A DNA stretch of 64,000 bases. It comes from Peptostreptococcaceae bacterium VA2. GTDB lineage: Bacteria; Bacillota; Clostridia; Peptostreptococcales; Peptostreptococcaceae. The DNA is taken from contig JMMB01000007.1 of assembly GCA_000686145.1 (NCBI GenBank), positions 3,215,753 to 3,279,752 on the forward strand. The letters run 5' to 3'. Each line of letters starts with the position of its first letter. Position 1 is the first letter of the stretch. The notes under the pieces were generated by a model. It saw only the letters and a list, made by a program, of their open reading frames with translations. It was not told where the DNA came from and made no database searches. A program made the position numbers and the translations under genes. This document shows, piece by piece, positions 37,948 through 46,510 of the stretch.

Positions 37948-39153
37948 CTAAATAGCATCATAAATGCTTAGCATTGGTAAGAATACTGATATAACTAGTA
38001 TTGCTGCTATTATACCAACAACTATTATCATAATTGGCTCAATCATAGATACTAATCGTTCTAAGTATACTTCTGCTTCATGTTCATAAAACTCTGCCAT
38101 TTGATAACTTATACTCTCTAACTGCCCTGTTTGCTCTCCTATAGAAATCATTTGTAAAAATATAGGATCAAAATAGTCTATTTTCTCTAGATTTTCAGCC
38201 AAAGATTCCCCTTTTATTACGCCCTCTTTTGCAATATCTATGGCTTTTTCAGCAATAGCATTGTTTATACTCTCCTTTATATAATCAAGACCTTGTAATA
38301 ATGGATATCCAGTTGATGTAAATAAGTACAATGCTCTAGAAAATCGCATAGACACAATAGCATTTATAGCAATTCCTAATAATGGCGTTTTTCTTATCAA
38401 TTTGTCTTTTTGTTTTCTTCCAACTGGAGTTTTTACATATAGTTTAAGTTGATAAATTAAAAATATAATGAAAGGTATTATTAAATACCAAAATTTCTTT
38501 ATAAAGATTCCAAATCCCATTATCATCTTAGTTATAAAAGGTAGCTTTGCCCCTGTTTCCACTATACTTTCCATCATCTGCGGAATTATAAATCCGGTAA
38601 ATATAAATAACATTACAAATGATGTAATCCCAATTACTATTGGATATGTAGATGCATTTTTTATTTTTTGTGTTATCTTATGCTCTCTTTCATAGAAAGT
38701 AGACATACTTTTCAAAACATCCTCTAACGTCCCTGTTGCCTCACCCGTCGCCACCATAGCACCTAAAAGTTTAGGAAACTTAGAGTCTTCATTTAACATA
38801 GCTTGAGATATAGAACCACCTGTTTTTAATGAATTTATAATTTTATTTATCTCTTGGGCCATTATTTTATCTTTTGATTTACTGGCCATGCTCTCAAGCC
38901 CAACTATACTGTTTATTCCAGATGCAATTATAATCCTAAACTGTCTACAAAAATGACTTACAACATCCGCTCTTAATTTTTTCTTACTAAATAACTGCTT
39001 ACCTTCTAATTTACTTTTTGTTTCTTTTATTTCTATAGGCCTTAGATTTTTTTCTTTCAATGCTATTTTCGCTTCTTTTAGATCACTAGCTGAAATAATT
39101 CCATTTACTTTTTTTGAACCTGTAGTTATTGCACTGTATTTGAAGTTCTTCAT
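37948..39153 (-). CDS. pilC: Type IV pilus inner-membrane platform protein PilC
   Basis: 401 residues from ATG 39151-39153, which stands six bases after GGGTGG; an ATG two codons upstream directly abuts that site. Two T2SF cytoplasmic domains (about 65-190 and 270-390), each followed by membrane helices (three in all), with typical FCRQFRIIIASGI, VATGEATG and SIGEQTGQLE motifs. It couples the PilB and PilT motors to pilin assembly. Confidence 0.96.
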   Translation of the reverse strand: MKNFKYSAITTGSKKVNGIISASDLKEAKIALKEKNLRPIEIKETKSKLEGKQLFSKKKLRADVVSHFCRQFRIIIASGINSIVGLESMASKSKDKIMAQEINKIINSLKTGGSISQAMLNEDSKFPKLLGAMVATGEATGTLEDVLKSMSTFYEREHKITQKIKNASTYPIVIGITSFVMLFIFTGFIIPQMMESIVETGAKLPFITKMIMGFGIFIKKFWYLIIPFIIFLIYQLKLYVKTPVGRKQKDKLIRKTPLLGIAINAIVSMRFSRALYLFTSTGYPLLQGLDYIKESINNAIAEKAIDIAKEGVIKGESLAENLEKIDYFDPIFLQMISIGEQTGQLESISYQMAEFYEHEAEVYLERLVSMIEPIMIIVVGIIAAILVISVFLPMLSIYDAI

Positions 39154-39167
39154 ATTCATCCACCCTT

Positions 39168-40841
39168 TTAATCAGTAATCAAAGTTACTCTCAACATCTC
39201 ATCTATTGTTGTTTGGCCAGACAATACTTTCATAACAACATCTTCTTTTATAGTTCTCATACCCATATTTTTTGCTTTTCTAATTATGTCAATTTCCTTA
39301 GCTTCACTATCAATTAAGTCTTTTATAGGCTGAGTTATTTTTAACATTTCATAAACCCCTAATCTTCCTTTGTAGCCAGTATTATTACATTTATCACATC
39401 CACTACCTTTATATAAAGTTAAGTCCTCATATATATCAAAACCTAATGCCTTTTTTTCACCAATATCTGCTTTATACTCTTGTTTGCATTCATCACAAAT
39501 TCTTCTTACAAGTCTTTGCGACACAACACCTAATAAAGATGAAGTTATAAGGAAGCTATCTATATCCATATCTTGAAGCCTTGATATAGCTCCTACTGCA
39601 CTATTAGCATGAAGTGTGCTTAATACTAAATGTCCTGTAAGAGATGCCCTTATGGAAATTTCTGCGGTTTCAGTATCTCTTATCTCTCCAACCATTATAA
39701 TATCTGGGTCTTGTCTCATAAAAGACCTTAATGCATTTGCAAAATTGAATCCAATTTTATAATTTATTTGAGATTGATTTATACCAATAAGTTCGTATTC
39801 TACAGGATCCTCTATCGTTAATATATTTTTATCTACACTATTTAATTGGTTTAACATAGAATAAAGAGTTGTTGTTTTTCCACTTCCAGTTGGACCAACA
39901 ACTAATATAAGCCCATATGGAGTAGACAATAACTCATTGTATATTTGGATATCTTTTTTGCTAAAACCTAATTCTTCTTTACTAGCCATAAAATTAGTTT
40001 TATCAAGAACCCTCATAACCACTTTTTCATATTTATTAGTAGGCATAGTCGATACCCTAAAATCAATTGGATGATTATCTATATTCAAATATATCCTACC
40101 ATCTTGCGGTAATCTTTTTTCCGATATATTAAGCCCTGCCATTATTTTTATACGACTTACTACTGCTTTGTATGGCTTTACACTTGTTTTCATATATTCA
40201 ATAAGCATTCCATCAATTCTAAATCTAATTCTCATAAAATCACCTTCATGTTCAACATGAATATCACTAGCTTTCATCCTTACAGCATTTTCTAAAATAT
40301 TTTGTACAAGTCTTACTATAGGAGCTGAGCTTAGTTCTTCTTCTGACGATACTTCTTCTTTTATAATTTCTTTTTCTGCATTTGTATAGTCTTTTATTGC
40401 TTTATCTAAATCTGAGTTTGCATATGCTAAGTCTATAGATTGATTAATTTCACTAGTTGTTGCTATATATACGACCACATCTTTTCCTGATATACGTTTT
40501 ATATCTTGTATAGCTCCTCTATCTTGTGGATCATCCATTGCTATATGTAAATTCTTTCCTTCTAATTTGAATGGAAATACTGAATATCTTTTGCATATGT
40601 TGGCTGGGATTAAATTCGTTGCTATTCTATCTATATTTGTGGGTGTTAAATGCACACTTTCTATTTTTAAAAGTTCTTTTAGTACATTTGTTAATAATTC
40701 CCCTGTTATTAATCCTTGGTCTATTAATAGTTCTCCCAGTCTTTCTCCTGTTATTTTTTGTTGAGATAAAGCCCATGTTAGCTGTTCTTTTGTTATATAT
40801 CCTTTTTCAACAAGCTTATCTCCAATTCTTATTTTTCTCAA
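39168..40841 (-). CDS. pilB: Type IV pilus assembly ATPase PilB
   Basis: Extension motor. 557 residues from TTG 40839-40841, which has GGGGGTGG six bases upstream; an ATG 18 codons earlier lacks a ribosome site. N-terminal MshEN domain (IGDKLVEKGYITKEQL), then the ATPase core with GPTGSGKTTTLYS (Walker A), RQDPDIIMVGEIRD (Walker B/Asp box) and a zinc module CDEC...CDKC. MshEN domains bind c-di-GMP in several PilB proteins, so c-di-GMP may act here on protein as well as RNA (inference). Confidence 0.96.
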   Translation of the reverse strand: MRKIRIGDKLVEKGYITKEQLTWALSQQKITGERLGELLIDQGLITGELLTNVLKELLKIESVHLTPTNIDRIATNLIPANICKRYSVFPFKLEGKNLHIAMDDPQDRGAIQDIKRISGKDVVVYIATTSEINQSIDLAYANSDLDKAIKDYTNAEKEIIKEEVSSEEELSSAPIVRLVQNILENAVRMKASDIHVEHEGDFMRIRFRIDGMLIEYMKTSVKPYKAVVSRIKIMAGLNISEKRLPQDGRIYLNIDNHPIDFRVSTMPTNKYEKVVMRVLDKTNFMASKEELGFSKKDIQIYNELLSTPYGLILVVGPTGSGKTTTLYSMLNQLNSVDKNILTIEDPVEYELIGINQSQINYKIGFNFANALRSFMRQDPDIIMVGEIRDTETAEISIRASLTGHLVLSTLHANSAVGAISRLQDMDIDSFLITSSLLGVVSQRLVRRICDECKQEYKADIGEKKALGFDIYEDLTLYKGSGCDKCNNTGYKGRLGVYEMLKITQPIKDLIDSEAKEIDIIRKAKNMGMRTIKEDVVMKVLSGQTTIDEMLRVTLITD

Positions 40842-40931
40842 TATTTTCCACCCCCATATATATTTAATTATATCAGTTTTGATTGCTATCAACATTTTAT
40901 AGCATTATATTTTTACAAATAATTTAATAAG

Positions 40932-40981
40932 TTATATATAAATAAAAGCAATGGAAATCCATTGCTTTTATTTATATATAA
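40932..40981 (-). terminator. Strong hairpin between pilA2 and pilB
   Basis: Perfect 23-bp inverted repeat (arms 40932-40954 and 40959-40981) with a 4-base AAAT loop; the core AAAAGCAATGG is followed on the minus strand by TTTTATTTATA. It lies 23 bases after the pilA2 stop and should leave pilin mRNA in excess over the machinery genes. Confidence 0.85.
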
Positions 40982-41003
40982 TTCTATTAATTTTTAATAT
41001 TAC

Positions 41004-41459
41004 TTAGTTTTTTAAACCCGCTGTATTAGATATTATAGTCATAGTTATTTTACTACCCTTTACCTCTATTTGACCATTAGCATCTTTTTGTATAATATCT
41101 TTTAATTCAGCACTTATACCCTGGTCTAAAGTAGTAGTTATAATCATACTAGCTTCATCTGCTGTAGATTCATAGATATATGGTGAATTAAATGGTGATT
41201 CTGCTGGTACTTTTTCCATATACTCATCTAAATCATCCTTTGTATTCCCTGTTAAAGCTTTAGGGTAAGTATTCTTATCTGTATAGTACGATAATGATGC
41301 TGACTTAAATGCATTATAATCTGCTTTTAAATCTGCTGCTTTTGCTTTATTTATATTTTTAAATAAAGCTGGTACTGCTACTATTGCTAATATTCCTATT
41401 ATCGCTATTACTACTAATAATTCTACTAATGTAAATCCTTTTTGATTTTTCTTTTTCAT
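41004..41459 (-). CDS. pilA: Type IV pilin PilA2 (second major-type pilin)
   Basis: 151 residues. Leader MKKKNQKG, then FTLVELLVVIAIIGILAIVA: cleavage after Gly8 and Glu at mature position 5. The first 33 residues of the mature helix equal those of the upstream pilin, after which the heads differ. No Cys, so no disulfide-bonded D-region. Start ATG after GGGAGAACGAAT. A very stable hairpin follows the gene. Confidence 0.95.
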   Translation of the reverse strand: MKKKNQKGFTLVELLVVIAIIGILAIVAVPALFKNINKAKAADLKADYNAFKSASLSYYTDKNTYPKALTGNTKDDLDEYMEKVPAESPFNSPYIYESTADEASMIITTTLDQGISAELKDIIQKDANGQIEVKGSKITMTIISNTAGLKN

Positions 41460-41482
41460 ATTCGTTCTCCCTTTATTTTTTA

Positions 41483-42082
41483 TTATTGTGGTGACTTAGG
41501 TAAAATATTATTTGCAAGTCTAATATAAATTTCACTAGTTTGATATCCTACTCCAGTTGGCTTTGAAGAAATATACATATTTTCATGCCCAATATCATCA
41601 ACAAGCTTTTCAAATTGATTTTGGTTTATATGTAAAATATTTTCACCTAAACCCTGTATAGTTAAAAATACATCTCCATAGTTATCTAAATTGACACGTT
41701 CACCAATTTTACCATTAGAGTCTATTTTATAAGCTGTATTTCTATTTCCTGCGGCATCTTGCATTATATAATCGCCGTTTTTTTGTTGTTCTTTCTTTCT
41801 TATTTTATATTCTCCACCTATCGCCGATTTGTTCTCATTAAATCCTTCTATGTTTAACTCTCTCAAATCACTTGTAAATTTATTATTATCTGCATAATAT
41901 GCTACTATAGAACTTTTAACAGCATTATAATCAGATTCTACATCTGCTATTTTGGCTTTATTTATATTTTTAAATAATGCAGGTACCGCTACTATTGCTA
42001 ATATTCCTATTATTGCTATGACAACCAATAACTCTACTAATGTAAACCCCTTTTTATCTTTAAGTTTTTTATTTACTTTCAA
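41483..42082 (-). CDS. pilA1: Type IV pilin PilA1 behind the c-di-GMP riboswitch
   Basis: First gene of the pilus operon; 199 residues from TTG 42080-42082. GGGGGG sits five bases upstream. A longer frame to ATG 42124 is rejected because that ATG lies within the riboswitch terminator stem. Leader MKVNKKLKDKKG then FTLVELLVVIAIIGILAIVA. The ectodomain lacks Cys and is richer in Gly/Asn than PilA2. Its position matches pilA1 of C. difficile, the major pilin, made when c-di-GMP is high. Confidence 0.92.
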   Translation of the reverse strand: MKVNKKLKDKKGFTLVELLVVIAIIGILAIVAVPALFKNINKAKIADVESDYNAVKSSIVAYYADNNKFTSDLRELNIEGFNENKSAIGGEYKIRKKEQQKNGDYIMQDAAGNRNTAYKIDSNGKIGERVNLDNYGDVFLTIQGLGENILHINQNQFEKLVDDIGHENMYISSKPTGVGYQTSEIYIRLANNILPKSPQ

Positions 42083-42112
42083 ATTATCCCCCCTTATTTG
42101 TTTTATAAAATC

Positions 42113-42149
42113 AAAAAAAGCCATGAAATATAATTATATATTCATAGCC
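42113..42149 (-). terminator. Riboswitch expression-platform terminator
   Basis: GCTATGAA-TATA pairs with TATATTTCATGGC on the minus strand, followed by TTTTTTT. The 5' arm overlaps the 3' side of the aptamer's P1 stem, so ligand binding would free transcription (ON switch). Confidence 0.8.
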
Positions 42150-42216
42150 GGTTGCACCACTAACTCCATATATTCTAGGTGCCCACATACAGAATATACT
42201 TCACAGTTTCCATTTC
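42143..42216 (-). promoter_or_regulatory. Type II cyclic-di-GMP riboswitch aptamer
   Basis: Minus-strand RNA reads GGAAAC, GTGAAG, GGGCACCTA, GGAGTTAGTGGTGCAACCGG, in the order and spacing of the c-di-GMP-II aptamer known from C. difficile (Cd84 class). GGGCACC pairs with GGTGC in the pseudoknot region. It precedes the pilus operon, the same arrangement as the well-studied riboswitch upstream of C. difficile pilA1. Confidence 0.92.
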
Positions 42217-42234
42217 TTTCCTTTTATATTATTA

Positions 42235-42263
42235 ATAATAACATCTGCCAGTCTTAATTTCAA
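42235..42263 (-). promoter_or_regulatory. Sigma-A promoter of the pilus operon
   Basis: Minus strand TTGAAA (42258-42263), 17-base spacer, TATTAT (42235-42240). Predicted start near 42228, a few bases before the aptamer. Confidence 0.7.
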
Positions 42264-42346
42264 TATTTTTTATACTTATTGGTAATATACTTTAGTATTT
42301 TTAATTTATTTTAGTTCCATTATTTAATAAATATTATTTTAAATAT

Positions 42347-42381
42347 AAAAATACACCTTGTTTATAGTAAACAAGGTGTAT
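42347..42381 (-). terminator. Rho-independent terminator after prs
   Basis: Perfect 14-bp stem ATACACCTTGTTTA/TAAACAAGGTGTAT with a 3-base loop and T-rich 3' side on the minus strand. It isolates the riboswitch-controlled pilus operon from prs transcription. Confidence 0.9.
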
Positions 42382-42396
42382 CCAATGATTTTGTGG

Positions 42397-43347
42397 TTAG
42401 AATAATATACTAACAGATTCGTTAGCAAATATTTTCTTTATAGCATCTCCGAATAAAGGAGCTACAGTTTTAACTTGTATCTTATCTATCTTCTTGTCTT
42501 CTGGAAGTTGTATAGTATCCAGTACTATTAACTCACCAATAGAAGAATTTTCTATTCTTTCTATAGCCGGTCCTGATAATACACCGTGTGTACAACAAGC
42601 ATAAACATCTTTAGCACCAAATTCTTTAAGTGCATTAGCTGCATTTACTATTGTTCCTGCTGTATCTATCATATCGTCTAATAATATAACATTTTTACCT
42701 TTAACCTCACCTATTATGTTCATTACTTCACATACGTTAGCCTTAGGTCTTCTTTTGTCTATTATAGCTATTGGAACATCTCCATCTAAGCTATTAGCAA
42801 ATTTTCTAGATCTTGTAACACTTCCTAGGTCTGGAGACACTACCACTAAGTCTTCGATTCCTTTTTCATTGAAATAATCAGCTAATATTTTTCCACCTTG
42901 TAAGTGATCTAGAGGTATATCAAAGTATCCTTGGATTTGTGCTGCATGTAAATCCATTGTCAATACTCTATCCGCTCCTGATGCTGTTAATAAGTTTGCA
43001 ACTAATTTAGCTGTGATTGGATCTCTCGCCTTAGCTTTTCTATCTTGTCTTGCATATCCGTAATAAGGTATAACTGCCGTTATTCTTCCTGCTGATGCTC
43101 TTTTCATTGCATCTATCATTATTAATAATTCCATTAAGTTATCGTTAACTGGACTATTAGTTGATTGAATTACAAAAACATCACATCCTCTTACTGTTTC
43201 CTTGATGTTTACTGATATTTCTCCATCACTAAATGTTCCAACTTCACAATCCGCAACTGGTACTCCTATATAATCAGCTATTTTTTTAGCTAATTCTTTA
43301 GATGAATTTCCTGCAAGTATTTTGATTTCGCTTCCGCTAGTATTCAT
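42397..43347 (-). CDS. prs: Ribose-phosphate pyrophosphokinase
   Basis: Makes PRPP from ribose 5-phosphate and ATP, feeding purine, pyrimidine, His, Trp and NAD synthesis. 316 residues, usual length. Features: [14 protein letters not shown] (catalytic flexible loop region and His), KRRPK, and the PRPP-binding loop [13 protein letters not shown]. Start ATG after CGGGAGGATATAC. Downstream of glmU as in most Firmicutes. Confidence 0.98.
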   Translation of the reverse strand: MNTSGSEIKILAGNSSKELAKKIADYIGVPVADCEVGTFSDGEISVNIKETVRGCDVFVIQSTNSPVNDNLMELLIMIDAMKRASAGRITAVIPYYGYARQDRKAKARDPITAKLVANLLTASGADRVLTMDLHAAQIQGYFDIPLDHLQGGKILADYFNEKGIEDLVVVSPDLGSVTRSRKFANSLDGDVPIAIIDKRRPKANVCEVMNIIGEVKGKNVILLDDMIDTAGTIVNAANALKEFGAKDVYACCTHGVLSGPAIERIENSSIGELIVLDTIQLPEDKKIDKIQVKTVAPLFGDAIKKIFANESVSILF

Positions 43348-43435
43348 GTATATCCTCCCGAAAATTTTTAAACATTTGTTATATTTATTAAAAGTTCAAG
43401 GCTATATTGCCTGAAAATAATAAGCTATTTAGTAA

Positions 43436-44809
43436 TTACTTGTTATCTTTTTGGTCTTTCTTTTCTACCCAACCTTCTTTGACAACTTGCTTTTGTCTTG
43501 CAATAGCTAATGCTCCTTGTGGAACGTTGTCTGTTATAGTTGAGCCTGTGGCTACATATCCTTTTGCTTCTACTGTTACTGGTGCGACTAAATTAGAATT
43601 AGATCCTATGAATGCTCCATCTTTTACTATAGACTTAAATTTATTTTTACCATCGTAGTTTACAAATACCACACCACATCCTATGTTCACATTTTTTCCA
43701 ACGTGAGCATCACCTATATACGAAAGATGAGATGCTTTAGAATTATCTTCTATTGTAGCATTTTTAACTTCTACGAAGTCTCCTATTTTTACATTATTGC
43801 CAATATTACTCTTTGGTCTTAAGTATGCATAAGGTCCTACTGTTGTATTTTTTCCAACTATACTATCTGTTATCGTTGAACTTTCTACTTCTGTATAGTC
43901 ACCAATTTGTGAATTTACTATACTACAATTCATTTTGATTATACAACTTGAACCTATTTTTGTGTTTCCTCTTATCATAACTCCTGGATATACTATAGTG
44001 TCATTGCCTATTTCAACACCTGATTCTATATATGTTGAGTTAGTATCTATTATTGTAACTCCATTTACCATATGAGATTCATTGATTCTTTTTTTCATTA
44101 TTTCTTCTGCTTTTGATAATTCAACTCTTGAGTTTACTCCCATTAGTTCTTCTATTGTGGAACCATTGAAAGCACCTACTTTATGACCTTTATCTCTCAT
44201 TATCTTGATAGTGTCTGTTAAATAGTACTCTTCTTGGGCATTATTGTTATCTAATAAGTCTAGAGATTCCCTTAAGCTCTTTCCATTAAAGCAGTATATA
44301 CCCGAATTAATTTCTTTTGCTTGCTTCTCTTCCTCACTAGCATCTTTTTGCTCCACTATTTTTAGTAAATCTTGATTTTCATCTCTTATTATTCTTCCAT
44401 ATCCTGTAGGATTTGATACACATGTAGTAAGTACTGTAGCATGGTATCTATTTTCTAAATGATAATCAAATAATTTTTTTAATGTATCTTCCTTTACTAA
44501 AGGTGTGTCTCCACATAATACTACTATCGTATCTTCGTCATTTATATATTCTTTAGCCATCATAACAGCATGCCCAGTTCCTAATTGTTCTGTTTGCATT
44601 GCTATCATAGTGCCTTTAGGTAATCTCTCTTTTACTGTTTCACTTTCATGTCCCAATATTGTTACTATATCGTTAACCCCAGAGCTTTTACAAACATCTA
44701 TTACATGGTTAACCATTTCTTTTCCACACACTTTGTGTATTACTTTTGGAAATTTAGACTTCATTCTTGTACCTTTGCCTGCAGCAAGGATTATAGCTTT
44801 AAAGTTCAT
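43436..44809 (-). CDS. glmU: Bifunctional GlmU: glucosamine-1-P acetyltransferase / UDP-GlcNAc pyrophosphorylase
   Basis: Two last steps to UDP-GlcNAc for the cell wall. 457 residues: N-terminal uridylyltransferase (LAAGKGTRMKSKFPK at 9-23, LGTGHAVM and CGDTPL in the substrate site) and a C-terminal left-handed beta-helix acetyltransferase with hexapeptide repeats from about 250 (SYIGDAHVGKNVNIGCG). Start ATG close after GGAG. Part of the conserved spoVG-glmU-prs set. Confidence 0.98.
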   Translation of the reverse strand: MNFKAIILAAGKGTRMKSKFPKVIHKVCGKEMVNHVIDVCKSSGVNDIVTILGHESETVKERLPKGTMIAMQTEQLGTGHAVMMAKEYINDEDTIVVLCGDTPLVKEDTLKKLFDYHLENRYHATVLTTCVSNPTGYGRIIRDENQDLLKIVEQKDASEEEKQAKEINSGIYCFNGKSLRESLDLLDNNNAQEEYYLTDTIKIMRDKGHKVGAFNGSTIEELMGVNSRVELSKAEEIMKKRINESHMVNGVTIIDTNSTYIESGVEIGNDTIVYPGVMIRGNTKIGSSCIIKMNCSIVNSQIGDYTEVESSTITDSIVGKNTTVGPYAYLRPKSNIGNNVKIGDFVEVKNATIEDNSKASHLSYIGDAHVGKNVNIGCGVVFVNYDGKNKFKSIVKDGAFIGSNSNLVAPVTVEAKGYVATGSTITDNVPQGALAIARQKQVVKEGWVEKKDQKDNK

Positions 44810-44943
44810 CTCTCCACTCCATTCTTTATTTTATTTCCTATATATTCTATATTTTAATTGTTTATATTTAATGTCTTTGCTATCACTAACTAATATAGCA
44901 CTTTTTTACAAAAAAGTATACATTTATACAAAAATTTTAAATA

Positions 44944-44970
44944 CAAAAAAGAGCCGAATAGTTCGACTCT
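44944..44970 (-). terminator. Rho-independent terminator after spoVG
   Basis: 8-bp stem GAGTCGAA/TTCGGCTC (one G-T pair) with a short loop, then TTTTTTGT on the minus strand; 24 bases past the spoVG stop. Confidence 0.85.
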
Positions 44971-44993
44971 CAATAAATTCCCTATATTTATAA

Positions 44994-45272
44994 TTACTCA
45001 GCTGCAACTTCTAATTGAGCTACCGCTTCATGATATGCTTTTAAAACTGCATCTTCTAATACTTGTCTCATTTCAGCATTTATTGGATGCGCTATATCTC
45101 TAAAATTACCTTCCCCTACTTTTCTGCTTGGCATAGCTATGAATAGTCCATTATGCCCTTCTATAACCTTTATATCATGTACTACAAATAGGTTATTAAA
45201 AGTTAATGAAACTATACACTTCATCTTGCCCTCATCAGTTATCTTTCTTACTCTTACGTCAGTTATCTTCAT
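44994..45272 (-). CDS. spoVG: SpoVG, RNA/DNA-binding regulator of septation and sporulation
   Basis: 92 residues from ATG 45270-45272, chosen by AGGGGGATAC upstream and by the family's invariant [10 protein letters not shown] start; a frame ten codons longer has no support. Conserved [20 protein letters not shown] is the nucleic-acid-binding segment. SpoVG affects asymmetric septation and binds RNA in several Firmicutes. It has a sigma-H promoter upstream and a terminator of its own, so it is probably regulated separately from glmU. Confidence 0.97.
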   Translation of the reverse strand: MKITDVRVRKITDEGKMKCIVSLTFNNLFVVHDIKVIEGHNGLFIAMPSRKVGEGNFRDIAHPINAEMRQVLEDAVLKAYHEAVAQLEVAAE

Positions 45273-45336
45273 ACCCTTGTATCCCCCTTTTATATTTAAC
45301 AAATTAATATATTTAATATTGGACTGTTTTTTTATA

Positions 45337-45365
45337 TAATTCTAGGAATCTTTTGAATATCCTTT
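45337..45365 (-). promoter_or_regulatory. Sigma-H promoter of spoVG
   Basis: Minus strand AAAGGATAT (45357-45365), 11-base spacer, CTAGAATTA (45337-45345). This fits the RNAGGAWWW-N11/12-RNNGAATWW consensus in all but the first -10 base. spoVG is a classic sigma-H target. Confidence 0.75.
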
Positions 45366-45399
45366 TTTATTTTTACAAATTTTATTATTTTTTGTAGGA

Positions 45400-46287
45400 T
45401 TATTCTTCCTCTTCTAAAATATCCTCTATCATATCATCAATTTGGCACTCCCCTTGTACCTCTTCATTTTGATATTCATCTTTAAATGTCTTTAGGTTTG
45501 GCTCTACTTTAACACTTTCACCATTTACATCTAATTCTATTAAAGATATGTAATCTTTTACCATTTTTTCTTGTGGCTCTATTGTAGATATAAACACTCC
45601 AGTTCCTATAACTTGTGCTCCAAACTCATTCATAAGGTCTACCATCCCTTTGATAGTTCCTCCACCTCTCATAAAGTCATCTATTAATATAACTTTACTG
45701 TTTGGCTTTATAGCTTTTCTTGGTAAACTCATGCTTTCTACTTTAGAATTATTTCCATTTACATAAGTCATGCTAAGTGTCGGACCCTCTGATACTTTTA
45801 TGTCTTTTCTTATTATAACTAATGGTAAATTCATAGCTTTTGCTGTCATTAGTGCCATTGGAATTCCCTTTGTTTCCATTGTTACTACATAATCAGCATC
45901 TATATAATCTATATTTGAGGCAAATATTTTGCCTATTTTAGCCGCTATTGTTGGATCATATATTAAATCTATTAAATATAAAAATCCACCTGATAATATT
46001 CTTGATTTATCGCCTATTTTTTCACATAAATCCATTAAGAATTCTTCATTTTCTGCTTTTGAAGTTTTTGGTATGTATTTAACTCCACCAGCTGCTCCTG
46101 ATATAGTTATAACTTTCCCTAATTGTAGCTTTTCAAAAACATTTTTTACAACTATCAAGTCTTCACTTATTGTTGATTTCGCTGCATTGAATTGATTTGT
46201 GAAATAACTTAGCGTAAATATTTTGTTTGGATTATCTGATAGTATTTTTACTATAGCTCCAATTCTCTCCGTTCTTTTAAACTTCAT
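45400..46287 (-). CDS. purR: Purine operon repressor PurR
   Basis: PRPP-responsive repressor of purine genes (the Bacillus type, not LacI-type PurR). 295 residues: N-terminal winged helix (about 1-72) and a phosphoribosyltransferase-like domain with PRPP loop DDFMRGGGT at 203-211 and METKGIP at 137-143. An acidic C-terminal tail ends EDILEEEE. Start ATG after CTAGGAGGAAAATTTA. Divergent from murC across 223 bases. Confidence 0.96.
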   Translation of the reverse strand: MKFKRTERIGAIVKILSDNPNKIFTLSYFTNQFNAAKSTISEDLIVVKNVFEKLQLGKVITISGAAGGVKYIPKTSKAENEEFLMDLCEKIGDKSRILSGGFLYLIDLIYDPTIAAKIGKIFASNIDYIDADYVVTMETKGIPMALMTAKAMNLPLVIIRKDIKVSEGPTLSMTYVNGNNSKVESMSLPRKAIKPNSKVILIDDFMRGGGTIKGMVDLMNEFGAQVIGTGVFISTIEPQEKMVKDYISLIELDVNGESVKVEPNLKTFKDEYQNEEVQGECQIDDMIEDILEEEE

Positions 46288-46510
46288 TAAATTTTCCTCC
46301 TAGGATTATAACACCTTACTACTTAAACTATGTAATGCACAACAATATTTATTATGATATAATAATGGTTATGTTTTAATTAGTTTTTAAATATATTATA
46401 TATATAATCTAGTATATGTATATTTGCCATAAAATATTGAACATTATACTATTATACCACAAACATAGTTCATATTGTAGGACTTAATTAAAAAGAAAGG
46501 TGGTTTTCTT

